Below the pieces are notes generated by a model that had not been told where the DNA came from, ran no database searches, and was given only the letters and a program-made list of their open reading frames with translations. Below, in pieces: positions 33,975 through 42,137 of a DNA stretch of 64,000 nucleotides; positions within the stretch are counted from its first letter, which is position 1, and the number at the start of each line of letters is the position of its first letter. The stretch comes from Desulfarculaceae bacterium (GTDB lineage: Bacteria; Desulfobacterota; Desulfarculia; Desulfarculales; Desulfarculaceae), in contig JAIPEN010000015.1 of NCBI GenBank assembly GCA_021737145.1, positions 1 through 64,000 on the forward strand, written 5' to 3'. Position numbers and translations under genes: made by a program.

Positions 33975-35348
33975 CTAAAGGTCTCGTTCTAAATCCAACC
34001 CGCACCGGTTGATGCGGTTCCACACCGTAACCCGGCTGACCCCCAGCAGCTCGGCGGCCCGGGTCTGGTTGCCCCCGGTGGCGCGCAGGGCCTCCAAGAG
34101 CTCGGCGCACATGTCGCGGCGCTTGGGGGCGTTGCGGGCTGACTCCCGGGGGGCCGGGCGCGGTTCGCCCAGCACCTTGGGCGGCAGATGCTCCGGCCCC
34201 ACCGCGTCGCCCGGGCAGAGCACCGCGGCGTACTCCATGGCGTGCTTGAGCTGGCGCACGTTGCCCGGCCAGGAATAGGCCTCCAGGGCGCGCATGGCCT
34301 CCGGGGACAGGGCGGTGATGGCCTTGCCGTTCTTGGCCGCGGCCCGCTGCAAAAACTCCGAGGCCAGCAGGGGGATGTCCTCCGGCCGCTGGCTAAGCGA
34401 CGGCACCAGGATGGGCACCCCCTCGATGCGGTAGAAAAGGTCCTCGCGGAAGCGGCCCTGGTTGATCAGCTCGGGCAGGTCGCGGTGGGTGGCGGCGATG
34501 ATGCGCACGTCCACCGGGATGGGCTGGTGGTCGCCCACCCGTTCGATCTCTTTTTCCTCCAGCACCCTGAGCAGCTTCACCTGGGTGGCCAGGGGCAGGT
34601 CGCCCACCTCGTCCAGCAGGATGTCGCCCCCCTGGGCGGCCTCGAAGCGGCCCATCCGGTCGCGGTCGGCCCCGGTAAAGGCGCCCTTCACGTGGCCGAA
34701 AAGCTCGCTCTCCAATAGGTCCTGGTTCAGGGCCGCGCAGTTCACCTTTATATAGGGGCCTTCGGCGCGGGGGCCCAGCTTGTGGATGGCCTGGGCCACC
34801 AGCTCCTTGCCGGTGCCGCTCTGGCCCTGGATCAACACCGGGGCCGCGCTCTTGGCCACCGTTTCCACCAGGCGGTAGAGGCGGCGCATGGCCGGGGACT
34901 GGCCTGTCATGCCCTGGAAGCCGTCGGCCCCCTTGAGGGTGCGGCGAAGCTGGTTGATCTGCTGGTCGCGGCGCATCAGCTCGCTGAGGTCGGTGAGGGT
35001 CTCCACCGCGCCGATGGCCCGCCCCGTGTCGTCCTTGAGCACCGAGGCCCGCTTGAGCACGTTCACCGGCTGGCCGTCCGCGTTGGTGATGGTGCAGCGC
35101 TTGGAGGCCACCGAACCCGCCTGGAACAGGCCGCAGTAGTCCTCGCCCCGGCCCTGGCCGATGAGCTTGCAGCCGGTGCAGTTGAGTATGCGGCAGTTGC
35201 GGCCCACCAGGTCTTCCTTCTTGTAGCCGGTCAGCTCCTCGCCGGCCGGGTTGACCGCCACGATGTTCCCGCCATCGTCCACCACCAGCAGGCCGTCGTG
35301 CAGGGTGTCGGCCACGGTGGCCCAATGCTCGCCAAGATCAATGCTCAT
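33975..35348 (-). CDS. second sigma-54 enhancer-binding activator with cysteine-bearing PAS domain
   Basis: A 457-residue paralogue of the activator at 7838-9199. The ATG at 35348 is chosen by alignment to that start (SIDLGEHWATVADTLHDGLLVVDD versus [22 protein letters not shown]). The PAS cysteines C52, C57, C60, C72 and C85 correspond one for one. The AAA+ domain has Walker A GQSGTGK, GAFTGA and Walker B DILLDE; a Fis-type helix-turn-helix closes the protein ([20 protein letters not shown]). It is divergent from the DsrE/TusA/HdrD operon, whose leader region has a sigma-54 promoter and a 17-bp palindrome. It is therefore the likely activator of that operon. Confidence 0.93.
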   Translation of the reverse strand: MSIDLGEHWATVADTLHDGLLVVDDGGNIVAVNPAGEELTGYKKEDLVGRNCRILNCTGCKLIGQGRGEDYCGLFQAGSVASKRCTITNADGQPVNVLKRASVLKDDTGRAIGAVETLTDLSELMRRDQQINQLRRTLKGADGFQGMTGQSPAMRRLYRLVETVAKSAAPVLIQGQSGTGKELVAQAIHKLGPRAEGPYIKVNCAALNQDLLESELFGHVKGAFTGADRDRMGRFEAAQGGDILLDEVGDLPLATQVKLLRVLEEKEIERVGDHQPIPVDVRIIAATHRDLPELINQGRFREDLFYRIEGVPILVPSLSQRPEDIPLLASEFLQRAAAKNGKAITALSPEAMRALEAYSWPGNVRQLKHAMEYAAVLCPGDAVGPEHLPPKVLGEPRPAPRESARNAPKRRDMCAELLEALRATGGNQTRAAELLGVSRVTVWNRINRCGLDLERDL

Positions 35349-35369
35349 AATCGCTATCCGTTTAATCGT

Positions 35370-35386
35370 TGTTAAATTGTTTAACA
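35370..35386. promoter_or_regulatory. 17-bp palindrome, candidate UAS for the activator
   Basis: TGTTAAATTGTTTAACA, a perfect 7+3+7 inverted repeat, sits 22 bases before the activator start and about 100 bases upstream of the sigma-54 promoter of the divergent operon. It differs from the one at 7528-7544 at only two arm positions per side plus the central base. This could serve both activation of the operon and autoregulation. Confidence 0.7.
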
Positions 35387-35485
35387 GTATACTCGAACAT
35401 TTAAACACCTACCACCAACATAGGCGATAATTTATTTGCTACTTAATTCGTAGGGTTGCCGACTATTTTCAGGCCTTGGCCCGCT

Positions 35486-35502
35486 TTGGCACGGGTGGTG
35501 CT
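35486..35502 (+). promoter_or_regulatory. sigma-54 (-24/-12) promoter of the sulfur-redox operon
   Basis: TTGGCACGGGTGGTGCT contains a perfect -24 box (TGGCACG) and a -12 box GTGC instead of TTGC. GG and GC are ten bases apart. Transcription would begin near 35513, 52 bases before the proposed ArsR-like start. The 35349-35564 gap has no gene. Confidence 0.75.
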
Positions 35503-35525
35503 CTGAAATATCGTGAATTCGCGAC

Positions 35526-35541
35526 ATGCAAAACTTTGCAT
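35526..35541. promoter_or_regulatory. palindrome just downstream of the predicted start site, candidate ArsR-like operator
   Basis: ATGCAAAACTTTGCAT, perfect seven-base arms around AC, lies about 13-28 bases after the expected transcription start and before the ribosome-binding site (AAAGGGGAG at 35546-35554). A repressor bound here would block transcription started from the sigma-54 promoter. Confidence 0.6.
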
Positions 35542-35564
35542 ATCTAAAGGGGAGCATATCCGCA

Positions 35565-35858
35565 GTGAACTCGCTGGCCGCCAACCAACAGAGAGCCGAA
35601 AGCCTGGCCGAAGTGGTCAAGGCCCTGGGGCACCCCATGCGCCTGAGGATCGTGGCCATGCTCTGCGACGGCGATCAGCGGGTCATCGGAATGGCCCGCG
35701 GCATGGACCGGCCCCAGTCGGCGGTAAGCCAGCAGCTCAGGATCCTGCGCATGAGCGGCCTGGTAAGCGCGGTCAAGACCGGGGGCGAACTGCGCTACAC
35801 CCTGGCCGAACCCCGCTTGAAGGACCTGGTCAACTGCCTACAGGGATGTTCGCGCTAG
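35565..35858 (+). CDS. ArsR-family winged-helix regulator
   Basis: About 97 residues from the GTG at 35565, which follows AAAGGGGAG. An ATG at 35526 is in frame but lies in the palindromic operator and has no ribosome-binding site. Core: LAEVVKALGHPMRLRIVAMLCDGDQRVIGMARGMDRPQSAVSQQLRILRMSGLVSAVKTGGELRYTLAEP. Two cysteines (CDG near 34 and the C-terminal NCLQGC pair) could sense thiol or sulfur state, as in BigR/SqrR-type ArsR regulators, although the spacing differs. It is the first gene of the operon and may repress it while the divergent activator promotes it. Confidence 0.88.
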   Translation: MNSLAANQQRAESLAEVVKALGHPMRLRIVAMLCDGDQRVIGMARGMDRPQSAVSQQLRILRMSGLVSAVKTGGELRYTLAEPRLKDLVNCLQGCSR

Positions 35859-35905
35859 GCGAAAGACCTTTTTTAACCCAACGATTGTTAATCGAGGAGT
35901 GTGAG

Positions 35906-36496
35906 ATGAACGCCGAAGCCGCCGTCAATCTTGACGCCAACCAGGACCAAGGCATGGCCGCCTTGCAGGGCCAGCTGGACGAGATCAAAAAGCAGGTCGC
36001 GGGCATCAAGCCCGGGCCGGAGAACAAGCTGTCCATGGTGGTGTTCTCGGGCGACCTGGACAAGATGCTGGCCTCCATGATCATCGCCACCGGCGCGGCG
36101 GCCATGGGCATGAAGGTGGTGATGTTCTTCACCTTCTGGGGCACCGCCGCCCTGCGCGACGCCAAGAAGCAGGCCGGGGGCAAGGACTTCATGTCCAAGA
36201 TGTTCGGCTGGATGCTGCCCAAGGGCAGGGGCGAGCTCAAGCTGTCCCAGATGAACATGGGCGGCATGGGCACCGCCATGCTCAAGGGCCTGATGAAAAA
36301 GAAGAACGCTCCCACCCTGGACCAGCTTTTCGACATCGCGGCCCAGCTGAACGTGGAAATCAAGGTGTGCGAGATGTCCATGGACCTGATGGGCTTCAAG
36401 CACGAGGAGCTTATCGACTATCCCGGCATGGACTACGTGGGTGTGGCCACCTTCCTGGCCCATGCCAAGAACTCCGCCAACCAGCTTTTCATATAA
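35906..36496 (+). CDS. DsrE2-like (DsrE/DsrF/DrsH family) sulfur-transfer protein
   Basis: A 196-residue protein. An N-terminal segment of about 45 residues is helical and polar, and the DsrE-type domain begins SMVVFSGDLDKMLASMIIATGAAAMGMKVVMFFTFWGTAAL. The C-terminal part has MNMGGMGTAMLKGLMKKK and KVCEMSMDLMG, whose cysteine is the likely sulfur-carrying residue. It may relay sulfane sulfur with the TusA-like protein encoded 31 bases downstream. Direction of transfer (toward reduction or biosynthesis) cannot be told from sequence. Confidence 0.88.
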   Translation: MNAEAAVNLDANQDQGMAALQGQLDEIKKQVAGIKPGPENKLSMVVFSGDLDKMLASMIIATGAAAMGMKVVMFFTFWGTAALRDAKKQAGGKDFMSKMFGWMLPKGRGELKLSQMNMGGMGTAMLKGLMKKKNAPTLDQLFDIAAQLNVEIKVCEMSMDLMGFKHEELIDYPGMDYVGVATFLAHAKNSANQLFI

Positions 36497-36527
36497 ACCA
36501 AGCCGAGCAATTACTGGAGGAATAGCA

Positions 36528-36764
36528 ATGTCCGATTACGCCGCTGACAAGGTTCTGGATCTCAAAGGTCTTCCCTGCCCCATGCCCGTGGTCAAGATGA
36601 GCCAGGAGATCGGCTCGGTGGACGTGGGCCAGATCATCGAGGTGCACACCACCGATCCCGGCTCCCTGAGCGACTTCCCGGCCTGGGCCGAGACCTCGGG
36701 CAACGAGGTGCTGGGCTCCGAGCAGGGCGAGTTCATCAAGATTTTCATCAAGCGCAATAACTAG
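36528..36764 (+). CDS. TusA-family sulfur-carrier protein
   Basis: A 78-residue protein. The hallmark CPxP is in LDLKGLPCPMPVVKMSQEI, with the persulfide-bearing cysteine at 17. The C-terminal SGNEVLGSEQGEFIKIFIKRN matches the SirA/TusA two-layer sandwich. It starts after CTGGAGG. It should carry sulfane sulfur between the DsrE2-like protein and the redox module encoded next. Confidence 0.93.
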   Translation: MSDYAADKVLDLKGLPCPMPVVKMSQEIGSVDVGQIIEVHTTDPGSLSDFPAWAETSGNEVLGSEQGEFIKIFIKRNN

Positions 36765-36782
36765 CCCCGAGGCAGGACGAGC

Positions 36783-37496
36783 ATGGTCAACCAGATCTTC
36801 TACCTAATCACCGTGCCCATGGTCTACGTGGCCGTGGCCTGGTGCATCGTGGGGATCGTGGTGAAGGTGGCGCGGGTGGCCAAGGCCCCCGCCCATCCCT
36901 TCACCCTCAAGGTGTTCCCGGACAAGGACCACCCCGTGCCCAGCCCCGTTTGGGGAGCCCTGAGCATGCCCACCGTGCGCCGCCACAACCCGACCTTCTG
37001 GGTGTTTTTGATCCTGTTCCATCTGGGCATAGCCGTGCTCATCCTGGCCCACCTGGATCTATTGCCTTGGTTCAACATCTATCCCGAGGACTCCGAACAC
37101 ATGATCGGCAACGGGGCGGTGGGGGTGGTGGTCACCACGGCCATCCTTTATTTCCTGCTGCGCCGCTTCGCCTCTCCCCTCAGGGAGATCTCGGTGCCGG
37201 CTGATTATCTGCTGCTGTTCCTGCTGTTTTGCACGGCCATGAGCGGGGACATCATCTCCTGGGCCAACTCCTGGAGCGAGAACGGTTTCGTGCTCACCAA
37301 GCAGGACTTCGGCGCCTACCTGAACGGCCTGTTCCACTTCTCCTGGGCCGACCCGGCCGAGGCGATAGACGGCGGCCACTACGTGGTGCTGGTGGTGCAC
37401 GTGTTTTTGGCCAACCTCTTTCTGATGGTGCTGCCCTTCAGCAAGATAATGCACACCTTCTTCGCCATCCCGCTGAACAAGCTGAGGAGGGGCTAG
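36783..37496 (+). CDS. NarI/DsrM-like membrane cytochrome b
   Basis: A 237-residue integral membrane protein with five hydrophobic segments. Histidines in helix pairs (FHLGIAVLILAH, NGLFHF, HYVVLVVHVFL) could ligate two b haems across the membrane, as in NarI, DsrM and TmcC. The C-terminal IMHTFFAIPLNKLRR is a DsrM-like end. It should exchange electrons with menaquinone and with the Fe-S protein encoded immediately downstream. Confidence 0.85.
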   Translation: MVNQIFYLITVPMVYVAVAWCIVGIVVKVARVAKAPAHPFTLKVFPDKDHPVPSPVWGALSMPTVRRHNPTFWVFLILFHLGIAVLILAHLDLLPWFNIYPEDSEHMIGNGAVGVVVTTAILYFLLRRFASPLREISVPADYLLLFLLFCTAMSGDIISWANSWSENGFVLTKQDFGAYLNGLFHFSWADPAEAIDGGHYVVLVVHVFLANLFLMVLPFSKIMHTFFAIPLNKLRRG

Positions 37497-37501
37497 TCAT
37501 C

Positions 37502-38749
37502 ATGGAAGCCAAGCTGAAGCAAGAACTGATCGAAACCTTTGGCGAGCGCCTGACCAAGGCGGCCAAGATGTACCTGGACAACTGCTCGCGCTGCGGGCTG
37601 TGCATCGAGGCCTGCCACGCCTATGCCTCCTCGCCCGAGACCCGCTACACCGCGGTGGGGCGCGCCCAGAACATCCGCCGTCTCTACGAGGAGTACTTCA
37701 AGAAAGGCAAGATCGCCAAGAAGCTCAACGAGGCGGTGGAGTTGGACGACCACTGGATGGAGAAGGTCTACGAGACCGCCTACACCTGCACCGGCTGCCG
37801 CCGCTGCATGACCTATTGCCCCTTTGGCATCGACACCGGCGTGATCCAGGGCATCGCCAAGATGCTCTTGATCACCGCGGACCAGGAGCCCAAGACGCTC
37901 ACCATGCTGGCCGACATGTCCATCGCCAAGGCCAAGACCATCGAAAAGACCAAGGAGAACTTCGCCGCCGCGGCCAAGAACCTGGAGGCCGAGGTGCTGC
38001 AGCGCTGGCGCTCCGAGGGCGGCGAGGAGGTGGTGCCCCTGGACGTGCAGGACGCCAACGTGCTCTACGTGGCCCTGGCCGGCAAGCACTCCATCATCCC
38101 GGCCGCGGCCATCATGAACGCGGCCAAGGAGAAGTGGTCCCTGAGCTACTTCGAGGCGGTGAACTTCGGGGCCTTCGTGGGCAACCCGGCCAAGACCAAG
38201 GAGATCGCCGGGCGCATCATCGAGGAGGCCAAGCGCCTCAACATTAAGGAAGTGGTGATCTGCGAGTGCGGCACCGCCTATAGGGTGATGAAGCACATGT
38301 CCGGCGAAAAGCCCTTCAAGGTCATCACCTTCGCCGAGCTGATCGCGCGCTACGTGGAGCAGGGCCGCATAAAGCTGGACAAGAGCAAGCTGCCCGCCAA
38401 GGTCACTTATCACGATCCCTGTCAGATCGCCCGCCAGGGCGGCATCTACGAACAGCCCCGCTACGTGCTGGGCCAGCTCACCGACAACTTCGTGGAGATG
38501 ACCCCCAACCGCCAGGCCAACTGGTGCTGCGGCGGTGGCGGCGGCCTGGTGGCCATGGGCGAAAAGGACTTCCGCATGAAATCGGCCAAGGTGAAAGCCG
38601 ACCAGGTGAAGGCCACCGGGGCCGAGGTGCTCTGCACCGCCTGCGAGAACTGCCACACCCAGCTTTCCGACCTGAACGAACACTACGGCCTGGGGGTAAA
38701 GGTGGAGTATCTCTCCGACCTGACCGCCAAGGCCCTGGTGCAGGACTGA
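37502..38749 (+). CDS. HdrD/DsrK-like iron-sulfur (heterodisulfide reductase type) protein
   Basis: A 415-residue cytoplasmic-face protein. Two 4Fe-4S motifs are present: C28xxC31xxC34xxxC38 followed by HAYAS, and C96xxC99xxC102xxxC106P. Two CCG-like cysteine-rich domains follow: the first has VVICECGTAYR, and VTYHDPCQIARQGG; the second NWCCGGGGGLVAMG and CTACENCHTQL, suggesting a non-cubane catalytic cluster. With the cytochrome b it forms a DsrMK/HdrED-like module linking menaquinone to thiol/disulfide or persulfide chemistry. The upstream DsrE2 and TusA-like genes suggest sulfane sulfur as the substrate (inferred). Confidence 0.88.
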   Translation: MEAKLKQELIETFGERLTKAAKMYLDNCSRCGLCIEACHAYASSPETRYTAVGRAQNIRRLYEEYFKKGKIAKKLNEAVELDDHWMEKVYETAYTCTGCRRCMTYCPFGIDTGVIQGIAKMLLITADQEPKTLTMLADMSIAKAKTIEKTKENFAAAAKNLEAEVLQRWRSEGGEEVVPLDVQDANVLYVALAGKHSIIPAAAIMNAAKEKWSLSYFEAVNFGAFVGNPAKTKEIAGRIIEEAKRLNIKEVVICECGTAYRVMKHMSGEKPFKVITFAELIARYVEQGRIKLDKSKLPAKVTYHDPCQIARQGGIYEQPRYVLGQLTDNFVEMTPNRQANWCCGGGGGLVAMGEKDFRMKSAKVKADQVKATGAEVLCTACENCHTQLSDLNEHYGLGVKVEYLSDLTAKALVQD

Positions 38750-38862
38750 GTCCGGGCGGGGCGCGAAGCCGGGCCCGGCCCGCGTAGAGCAGCGCTGGCC
38801 GAACCTCCGGGGCCCGAGCGGCAAGCCCCATCCGGACCCGCCTCCGCACTCCTCAATGCGGC

Positions 38863-38893
38863 GGGGCGCCCCAAACGGGGCGCCCCTTTTTTT
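38863..38893 (+). terminator. strong terminator of the sulfur-redox operon
   Basis: A perfect ten-base stem GGGGCGCCCC around AAAC (38863-38886), then seven T. It ends the operon and separates it from the convergent MltF-like gene. The stretch 38750-38862 shows no gene. Confidence 0.92.
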
Positions 38894-38911
38894 CGGCCCA
38901 GCGGGGCCGGG

Positions 38912-40411
38912 CTATTTCTTCTTGAGCAACTTTTTCCGCTCGTCGCGCTGCTTGATGATCTGGCGGTAGGCGATGTAGTACTTGTAGATATTGGCCACGT
39001 ACTGCACCGTCTCCCGGCCGATGACCCGCGCCGCCGCCTGCTCCACGTTGCGGAACCAGATGTTGGGGTCGAGCCCCATCTTCTTGGTCCGCTGCCTCAG
39101 CTGCTCCACCCGGGCCGGGCCCGCGTTGTAGGCGGCAAAGGTGAACAGCACCTTGTTTAGCTGGTCCACCTGCTTGTCGTTTTTGAAGTAGCGGTCGTAG
39201 ACGAAGCGCAGGTACTTGACCCCGGCGTGGATGTTGCGGTCCAGGATGGTGATCTGCTTGATCTCCACCGGCTTGCTGGCTGCGGTGGAGGGCAATATCT
39301 GCATCACCCCGACGGCCCCGGCCGGGCTCTTGAGCTTCTGGTTCAGGCGCGACTCCTGATAGGCCAGGGCGGTGATCATCAGCCAATCGAAGCCATACTG
39401 GTCGGCGTACTTGCGGAAGTACTTGATGGTCTTTTTGAAGCGTTTGATCTCCTCGGGCTCCATCATGTTGCGCACCCACTTGGTGTTTTGCAGATAGCGG
39501 TTTATGAGCATGTTGCCCATAAGGGTGCCCTGTTTGTGGCTCTTGACGAATCGGTTGAGCATCTTCAAAAGCTGGGGGCTTTTCTTGCGCAGGGCCCAGG
39601 CGATGGCCCCGCCGCGGTCGATGGACAGCTTCTGGTGCACCTTGATCTTCTTGAATATCTTGGCCCAGAAATGGGCCAGGTGGTCGTCGGCCACGGTGAT
39701 GGGTATCAGGCCGGCGTTGACCATCTCCAGGATGTCCTCGGTCTCCAGGTTCTCGTCGGCCTCTTCTATCTTGATGGGGGCCAGCCCCTTTTTCTTGAAC
39801 TTGCGGTTTAGCTGCTTGAGGTGCTCGGCGTAGCTGCTGGACAGGCGCACGAACACCTGCTTGCCGGCAAGGTCGTCCAGCTTGGTGATCTTGGGCGCGC
39901 CGGGCCCGGTGACCACCAGCTCATGGACGTTCTTGCTGAAGGGATTGCTGAAGGCCACCAGCTTCTGGCGGGCCGGGGTGACGGTGAGCATGGCCGCGGC
40001 GATGTCGCCCTTGCCCTCCATCAGGTAGGGGATGAGCTTGTCGCGGGAAACGGGGAATAGGACCACGTGCACCTTGAGGTGCTTTTTCTTCTTGCCCGCC
40101 TTGCGAAGCTGCTTGTTCAGATACTTTTCGAACTGCTGCATGGCCTCGTAGGTGAGGCCGCGCTCCTTGAGCCCGTCCAGGAAGTAGTTGGTCTTGCTGT
40201 AGACCACCAGGGCCCGGATGGCCCGGCGCTCGATCATGCCGTCCAGGTCGCCCGTCCAGGGCGCCTTGATGGCCGTAAGGAAATCTTGGTGGGTCATGTC
40301 GTCCACCGCAGCGGCGGCGGGAGGGGCCCAGGCCGCGGCTGCCCAGCCCAGGGCCAGCAGGACAATCAGCGCCCCCAGGGCGCGGGATGGTGCGAAATCG
40401 TGTCTAATCAT
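38912..40411 (-). CDS. MltF-like lytic transglycosylase with solute-binding domain
   Basis: A 499-residue exported protein. The signal peptide is at 1-35 (LIVLLALGWAAAAWAPPAAAA). A periplasmic solute-binding type 3 domain occupies about 65-285, and the SLT catalytic domain about 300-450: catalytic Glu in ITALAYQESRLNQ, with PAGAVGVMQILPSTA and AAYNAGPARVEQL. It cleaves peptidoglycan to anhydromuropeptides; the N-terminal domain regulates it allosterically in MltF. The tail is rich in lysine (KKLLKKK). It is monocistronic and starts after GGGAGAAAG. Confidence 0.93.
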   Translation of the reverse strand: MIRHDFAPSRALGALIVLLALGWAAAAWAPPAAAAVDDMTHQDFLTAIKAPWTGDLDGMIERRAIRALVVYSKTNYFLDGLKERGLTYEAMQQFEKYLNKQLRKAGKKKKHLKVHVVLFPVSRDKLIPYLMEGKGDIAAAMLTVTPARQKLVAFSNPFSKNVHELVVTGPGAPKITKLDDLAGKQVFVRLSSSYAEHLKQLNRKFKKKGLAPIKIEEADENLETEDILEMVNAGLIPITVADDHLAHFWAKIFKKIKVHQKLSIDRGGAIAWALRKKSPQLLKMLNRFVKSHKQGTLMGNMLINRYLQNTKWVRNMMEPEEIKRFKKTIKYFRKYADQYGFDWLMITALAYQESRLNQKLKSPAGAVGVMQILPSTAASKPVEIKQITILDRNIHAGVKYLRFVYDRYFKNDKQVDQLNKVLFTFAAYNAGPARVEQLRQRTKKMGLDPNIWFRNVEQAAARVIGRETVQYVANIYKYYIAYRQIIKQRDERKKLLKKK

Positions 40412-40573
40412 GGGCTTGCTCTTTCTCCCTTGAGCCTAGTGACCTTCTGGCTTCCAATTTTGCCTGTCCCGGGGAACAAAGCCAAGCTTCAACTTGACGG
40501 CCCCCTTGGCGGGCAGCGGCGGCTTGTCATAAGCTAGGGGGCGAATTACCCAACCCTTGCCTCCGGAGAAGCC

Positions 40574-41449
40574 GTGCCCCAGCCGCGCAAACCCGTCTGG
40601 CTCAAGCGCCGCCTGCCCCCGGCCGGAGAGGTGGGCGCGGTGCGCGCCGGCCTGGCCGCCCGGGGACTGGCCACCATCTGCCAGGAGGGCGACTGCCCCA
40701 ACCAGGGGGAGTGTTTCGGCCGGGGGGTGGCCACCCTGCTGGTCATGGGCCGGGTCTGCACCCGGGCCTGCCGCTTTTGCGCCGTGGCCGGCGGCCGCCC
40801 CGGGCCCCTGGACCCGGACGAGCCCCGGCGGGTGGCCGTGCAGGTGGCCGAGCTGAAGCTCAAGTTCGTGGTGATAACCTCGGTGACCCGCGACGATCTG
40901 CCCGATGGCGGGGCGGCCCATCTGGCGGCCACGCTGGCCGCGCTCAGGGAGCGCTGCCCCGGAGTGGGGGTGGAGCTGCTGGTCCCGGATTTCGGCGGCT
41001 CGGCCCGGGCCCTGGGCACGGTGTTGGCCGCCGGGCCCGAGGTGCTGGCCCACAACCTGGAAACCGTGCCCCGGCTCTATGCCACAGCCCGCCCCGGCGC
41101 CGGCTACCGCCGCTCCCTGGAGCTGCTGGAGCGGGCGGCACGGGCGGGCGGCACGGTGAAATCGGGGCTCATGCTGGGCCTGGGCGAAGGGCCGGAGGAG
41201 GTGGAGGCGGTGCTGGCCGACCTGCGGGCGGCCGGGGTGCATATCCTCACCCTGGGGCAATACCTCTCCCCCGGGCCGAAACACCTGCCGGTGGAGTCCT
41301 ATCCGACGCCCGGGGAGTTCGCCGCCTGGGAGAAAAAGGCCCTGAACATGGGTTTTTCGGCCGTGGCGGCGGCTCCCCTGGTGCGTTCCTCCTATTTGGC
41401 CGAGCATTATTGGCGAATGAGCCGCTCCGGCGGGGCCTCCGGCGAATGA
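40574..41449 (+). CDS. lipA: lipoyl synthase
   Basis: A 291-residue radical SAM enzyme inserting two sulfurs into octanoyl-protein. The auxiliary cluster cysteines are C36, C41, C47 in CQEGDCPNQGEC; the radical SAM cluster is C62xxxC66xxC69 in CTRACRFC. The C-terminal serine ligand is in LVRSSYLAEHY. Start is a GTG with a weak ribosome-binding site (CCGGAGAAG). No lipB or lipoylated dehydrogenase gene is beside it, although a dihydrolipoyl-dehydrogenase-like flavoprotein is at 60.6 kb. Confidence 0.95.
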   Translation: MPQPRKPVWLKRRLPPAGEVGAVRAGLAARGLATICQEGDCPNQGECFGRGVATLLVMGRVCTRACRFCAVAGGRPGPLDPDEPRRVAVQVAELKLKFVVITSVTRDDLPDGGAAHLAATLAALRERCPGVGVELLVPDFGGSARALGTVLAAGPEVLAHNLETVPRLYATARPGAGYRRSLELLERAARAGGTVKSGLMLGLGEGPEEVEAVLADLRAAGVHILTLGQYLSPGPKHLPVESYPTPGEFAAWEKKALNMGFSAVAAAPLVRSSYLAEHYWRMSRSGGASGE

Positions 41450-41600
41450 CCACCGGTTTTCTTAACACCTACTGCGCATTAGCCCTTGTCACCTGGTTAG
41501 GGCCTACGGTACAAATAGCCTGTTTGTGGTAATGTGTTGCCGTTGAGCCGCCCCTCGCAGGGGCCGGTTTGCCGGCAGTTGGCTCCTCGGGGAGTAGGGC

Positions 41601-42137
41601 ATGAACGCACTTAGAAGCATCGCCAAGTTCATCGACATGATCAACGAGTATGTGGGCCGGGGGGTGTCCTGGGTCACCGCCCTGCTGGTGGTGGTGGTGT
41701 TCACCGACGTGGTCATGCGCTATGCCTTAAACATCAGCTTCGTGTTCACCCAGGAGCTGGAGTGGCACCTGTTCGGCTTCATCTTCCTGGTCGGGGCCGG
41801 CTACACCCTGCTGCACGATGGGCACGTGCGGGTGGACATCATCTACCAAAGGTTGAGCACCAAGGCCCAGGCCTGGGTCAACCTGGTGGGCACCCTGCTG
41901 TTTTTGTTCCCCGGCTGCTATTTGATCATCGTCACCTCCATGGGCTTCGTGGACAACTCCTTCACCATCTTCGAAGGCTCGCCGGACCCGGGCGGCATCC
42001 CCCTGCGCTTCATCATCAAGAGCATGATCCCCCTTGGCTTCGCCCTGGTTTGGCTACAGGGCTTCAGCCTGCTGATCAAGAGCTTCCTGACCTTGGCCGG
42101 GGCCGAGCAGCCCGGGCAGGATGGGGAGGCCGCCTGA
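41601..42137 (+). CDS. TRAP transporter small permease (DctQ)
   Basis: A 178-residue protein with four hydrophobic segments; GRGVSWVTALLVVVVFTDVVMRYALN and TQELEWHLFGFIFLVGAGYTLLHDGHVRVDIIY are standard DctQ features. It starts after GGGGAG and its stop codon overlaps the large permease start in TGATG, so the two are coupled. Part of a sodium-driven importer with the DctM and DctP genes downstream. Confidence 0.94.
   Translation: MNALRSIAKFIDMINEYVGRGVSWVTALLVVVVFTDVVMRYALNISFVFTQELEWHLFGFIFLVGAGYTLLHDGHVRVDIIYQRLSTKAQAWVNLVGTLLFLFPGCYLIIVTSMGFVDNSFTIFEGSPDPGGIPLRFIIKSMIPLGFALVWLQGFSLLIKSFLTLAGAEQPGQDGEAA

Noticed and set aside
41510-41545. sigma-54 promoter before the TRAP genes
   Set aside because: The nearest GG and GC elements (GTGGTAATGTGTTGCC) are nine bases apart rather than ten and the -24 box does not match.
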